Positions 60,001 to 64,000 of a stretch of DNA of 64,000 nucleotides are shown piece by piece. Location: NCBI GenBank assembly GCA_037043015.1, contig CM073329.1:10370648-10434647 (forward strand). The letters run 5' to 3'. Numbering within the stretch: position 1 is the first letter of the stretch; each line of letters begins with the position of its first letter. This DNA is from Bryum argenteum (Eukaryota > Streptophyta > Bryopsida > Bryales > Bryaceae). The translations under genes and the position numbers were made by a program. The notes beneath the pieces were generated by a model, which worked only from the letters and a program-made list of their open reading frames with translations, was not told where the DNA came from and searched no databases.

Positions 60001-61790
60001 TTAACCCCTAAAGTCGACTGAGGCCATATTGTGATCGTTTGGGGTTTGGTTAGCCTGTGACTTGCTAATTTTAGCTTGCATGAAGTTGGGATTTTTTGTA
60101 AGTTGGAATGTTTTTCCTTACCTTTCCAATGAATCATTTCATGCTTCAAAATTCCTCATACTTTAGAAGATATCTACTGTCAAAGTTTGAAGTCTATTTG
60201 AAATCTGCCTGAAATTGCCCAAACTATGGTATATGCTCAAAATCTGCCTAAAATTAAATTATTTGAAGAAACTTCAAATATTCACAGAAAATCGTGATTT
60301 TACTTTTTTTTGAAGTTTTATTTTCTTCACATGTAGAAAAGGTAGTAATGCATGATCTCAGAATTTGGATTTTCCAATTCAATTTTTTTCTACATTGTCG
60401 TAAAATGATAAAAAAATGATATAAAAAATGAAAAGAATCCTTCCCTTTTTCTAATATTTGAGAATTATTCTCTTATTTGAAATATTTTACTTATCACTTC
60501 CCTACATGAAAATTTCCCCTTTTTCAAGCTTCATGCCTCTTAATTTTGATTTTTGATAGTAAATACGGAACACAATAAACTCTAAAAACACTATGATGAA
60601 ATCCTATGTGCACCATACTACTTACTTTATTTCCACAAAAGAATAATATGGTAGAGATTACGATATTCTATGTTACAAGTAGATATTCTTATCACAAGTA
60701 CTCCTTGTACTCTAGTAAACTTGGTGTAAGGTTAAAGTTCAAGTAACGTTCATGTTGAGTCACTCACTATACACATGGGTCATACACATTGGAGTTCCCA
60801 AGGATATGAAGTTGGAGTTTTTTTTCACAAACTTAGAGATTTATTTATTTATTTATTTATTGTGTTTTAAAAGGAAATGCACTCATTATGCACTCATCAT
60901 TATTGGATTAGACTTTGCTCTTTCCCCCTACGCGTAATAGCCTTAGAATTACAAATTTGAAACCCAAACCTACAAATTCCTCATTTATAGTCATAGTTTC
61001 CAACGATCACACCAGGATGCTTATGCAAAATCATTATTGCAAGAATAGACCTCAGTCTCTCCTCCTCTCATAAGTATATAATAACTTCCACAAAAATACC
61101 TTGTTTGTGGAAAACGATCACACTCGGCAATTTAAACTCGAATTACAACGTACTTGACAAAATATCCAATCACCTTATTTACGACCAGAGGTTTGAATCA
61201 TCATGTCAACGTCTTGGTACGTCCACTCATGACGATAGATAAGACTGACATTTCCCTTCCGTGCGTAATGGTCTTACAGCTGAATTTTTGAACAAAACCT
61301 TCAATCATACTCATTGATAACCATGGATTCCAACGATCACACTAAGCTCGTGGTGCGTATCATTGCAAGATTAGATGTGGGCTTATCTTCTCATAAGTAA
61401 TAGCGGCACAATTACCTCGTTTAAGGCAATCGATCACACTCGACGCTTTAAATTCTAGTCTGAACATGAAACCCCCTCACTTACGAGCATGAATTGGAAT
61501 TATCACATCAAGGTCTTATTACGTCCACTCATTATGAGAGATAAGACTAGTATTCCCTCCCATGCGTAATAGCCTTACGGCTATTGATCACACCAAGCTT
61601 TTAGTGCATACACTTATGATTGCAAGATTAGACTGGGTCTTATCCTCCCACAAGCAATAGCTGTAAAAGTGTAAAACTACCTTATTTAAGGCAACCGTTC
61701 ATACTCAACCATTCAAACTCTAGTTACAGCGTACAATGATTACTTGTTTAGTCGAAGATACAACCAACATAAAAAATTGTCATTTTATTT
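60001..61790 (+). repeat. Long repeat with internal tandem units, plus orientation, TTAACCCC start
   Basis: It starts TTAACCCCTAAAGTCG at 60001. From about 60450 to 61790 it mirrors 47490-49230 in inverse orientation, including two tandem units with TCCACTCATGACGATAGATA or TCCACTCATTATGAGAGATA and ATCGATCACACTCGACGC. The first 440 bp instead resemble a stretch near 45780-45900, so the whole is composite. An ATTT microsatellite lies at 60840-60862. No coding frame. Confidence 0.6.
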
Positions 61791-62419
61791 ATGGTATACC
61801 TATTTTTGAACCATTTAAAAAATAATTTGATATTTAAGATACTTTTATAATTAAAGTTTTTGTGTGAAGACCAATGTTACAAGGAGTATAGGAATATTCA
61901 TGTATTTTCAAATGTTGGATATGTAATTCTTGTTGAATGAATATGTGCATATGAATTATTTTTTTACTTTAAGATACCCTTCATAAGAACATTGACATTT
62001 ATTGTCAAACACAAGCCTTTGTGATTGAAATTTAACCTACCTTCATGAGAACAATCAAGTCCTTTTAGGTTCTATAGGATGTGTGAGAGTAAAAATTGCA
62101 TGAACACGTACCTAACTCACCTAGAAACAAGGATGTAAAGAGCCACAAGTAAAATCTTCTACAAAAAATGGTTTTCTGGCCCACAAAACTGATTAGCCTT
62201 TCAACATCTTCTTCTTCAACTTTGAACATTATGATGTCACAATTAGTGAGGATTTTGAACATGAGATTTGATGTACATATATACATACAAATTACGTATT
62301 AGATCTTATGGTTACATACCTAAAATTTTGTTAAAAACTTGCACCTTGTATAATATGTAGGTAGTTTTTGGCCAAGTTCCATATTTTTTCGTAGTTTGAG
62401 GTCCAATTGACTTTAGTGG

Positions 62420-64000
62420 TTAAGAGCATCTTCAACGGAGACTATGTGAAATGACTCTAGCAGAGACTTTGGGCGAGCTTGGAGAATGTGCCAGAAGGCA
62501 AAAAATTGAGTCCAGTGGCACCACACCCAGCGGTGGCTCTCGTGGACTAGGCCAATCCCGCCTTATCCTGAAATGTACTCCTCTCCTGACTTTGAAGCAA
62601 ATTCTGGCTCATTTCTTTTCTCTCTTTTGTGCTTGCCTCTCTGTTGTGCTGCGATGGACTTGGAAGGCTGGAGGCAACTCCTAGTTGCTCAACGTCGGGA
62701 GCTCTTGGAAGACGACGAGCAAGATCATTTGCTCATGGCTGTATTGGTAGATCAGCTTGGTGATGGACATGGCTTTGAGGTCCGAAGAGGCTGACATGGT
62801 GGATCAAGGCCTTGCAGGTATCCTAATTTACAGCGAAATTGATTGGCCGGCCATGAGCGCATCTATCGTGACTACTTTGCAGATGAACTCGTATTCGCAC
62901 CCGAGCTATTCCGTCGTCGTTATCGAATGTCACGAAAGTTGTTTTTGAGGATAATGGAAGAGGTTTGCGCCTACAATTCCTTCTTTGTGCAAAAGTGTGA
63001 TGCTTCTGATGTGACAGGATTGTCGTCAATCCAGAAATGCTTTGCCGCATTACGAAGGTTTGCATACAACATAAGTGCACATGGCACTGATTAGTATTCT
63101 AGGTTGGGGAATCCACGACCATGTTATCTTTAAATTGTACTGGCAGTAAGTGCTGTGTTCGAGGCTAGGTACTTGAGGCAACCTACTCGTGAAAATCTTG
63201 AGAAACAAATTAGCATCAATACGGATAGAGGTTTCCCGAGAATGTTTGCCACTCTGGATTGTATACATTGAGAATGGAAAAATTGCCTCGTTGCATGACA
63301 TGGCAAATTCCAGGACAAGGACAAGAATCGGTCGATCATTCGAAACGATTGCTGACCAAAGCCTATCGATCTTGCATGCTTTCTTCGGGTTGTCAGAATC
63401 GAACAACGACTTGACCGTGCTTGACAGATCACCTCTCATTCATGACATGCTCCGAGGCAGCTCATCCGGCATAACTTTCGTCGTGAATAGAGTGGAGTAT
63501 TCATCGTACTACTCGCTTGCAAATGATATCTATCTGTCATGGTCTTGCTTTGTACAAAGCATCCATGAACCGGTCCAAGAGAAGAAAGCGCATTACAGCA
63601 AGGTCCAAGAAGCTTGCCAAAAAGACATGGAGAGGTGCTTTGGAGTTTTACAGTCAAGGTTTGCAATCATTAAGAACCCCTCTCGGCATTGGTGACATCA
63701 CACCATTTCCGACATCATGATGGCCTGTGTGGTATTGCACAATATGGTGATCAAAGATGAGCATTTACAACGAATCCTTGAGATTAATGCGGCCTTGCAA
63801 TTCAGCCATGGTGTTACATTTGAGGAGCTAGTAGCTGCAACTAAAGAGATAGTAGACGAGGATGTGCATTTTAGCTTAAGAGAAGATTTGATTGAACACT
63901 TATAGGCCTTCAAGGGCGCCGCTAGTTTCTATTCATTGTACTGTTTCTGTCCAAAGCAATACACTCCGTTCAAATCGATTCTACTTCCTAAAATAAAAGT
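62420..64000 (+). mobile_element. PIF/Harbinger transposon, left end and body, runs off the window
   Basis: The left end is TTA (62420-62422) followed by AGAGCATCTTCAACGGAGAC; a TTA target and GAGCATCTNCAAC-type ends are usual for plant PIF/Harbinger elements. A decayed transposase follows on the same strand. The right end is not in the window, so length and target duplication cannot be checked. Confidence 0.65.
62654..63905 (+). pseudogene. PIF/Harbinger DDE transposase, broken
   Basis: The reading starts MDLEGWRQLLVAQRRELLED at 62654 and continues in other frames. HERIYRDYFADELVFAPELF and RRRYRMSRKLFLRIMEEV (about 62850-62960) are a typical Harbinger N-terminal region, followed by GLSSIQKCFAALRRFAYN. 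GFPRMFATLDCIH then a stop and EWKNC (about 63231-63290) holds the first catalytic Asp. NNDLTVLDRSPL (about 63403-63435) supplies the second, and KDMERCFGVLQSRFAI (about 63620-63670) the Glu. The C-terminal frame ends at 63905. At least three frame changes and several stops mean no active enzyme. It would cut and rejoin DNA at TTA targets if intact. Confidence 0.88.

Overview
The window is nuclear DNA of a land plant. Four genes carry GT-AG introns or clear plant-type products: a mitochondrial porin (VDAC), a chloroplast Tat-pathway subunit of the Tha4/TatA type with a transit peptide, a full-length TOPLESS co-repressor, and an intronless UBC27-like E2. A Tc1-type (DD34E) transposon remnant is unusual for flowering plants and, with the AT-rich repeat-laden intergenic DNA, points to a non-seed plant (bryophyte, lycophyte or fern grade). 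That placement is inference; no marker here fixes the species.

Layout. 0-3.4 kb: VDAC (+), six coding exons behind a leader intron. 5-7 kb: a TTAA-bounded DNA element and a tRNA-like SINE with 12-bp target duplications. 7.4-8.1 kb: intronless UBC27-like gene (+). 9.5-12.7 kb: an old repeat copy, a small orphan Cys-rich ORF (-) and a dead Tc1 element with perfect ends. 14.3-16.1 kb: Tha4-like gene (-), three exons. 17.7-25.2 kb: TOPLESS (-), 22 exons joining in frame to 1162 codons plus stop, followed upstream by a GC-rich 5' flank. 26.5-62.4 kb: gene-poor repeat territory. It holds many non-autonomous elements that begin TTAACCCC and end GGGGTTAA, a solo LTR nested in one of them, a truncated SINE with its own target duplication, tandem arrays, two strong hairpins and a 1.45-kb Helitron carrying a broken protein-kinase fragment. 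62.4-64 kb: left end and decayed transposase of a PIF/Harbinger element that runs out of the window.

The genes are unrelated housekeeping or regulatory genes and form no operon or cluster. VDAC acts in the outer mitochondrial membrane, Tha4 in the thylakoid membrane, TOPLESS in the nucleus, and the E2 in the ubiquitin pathway. The most interesting content is the transposon biology: the TTAA/CCCC element families, with piggyBac-like boundaries and no transposase in the window, and the Helitron with a duplicated 5' end and a captured kinase segment. All exon models were built by eye from splice sites and remembered family conservation; no search or alignment software was run.
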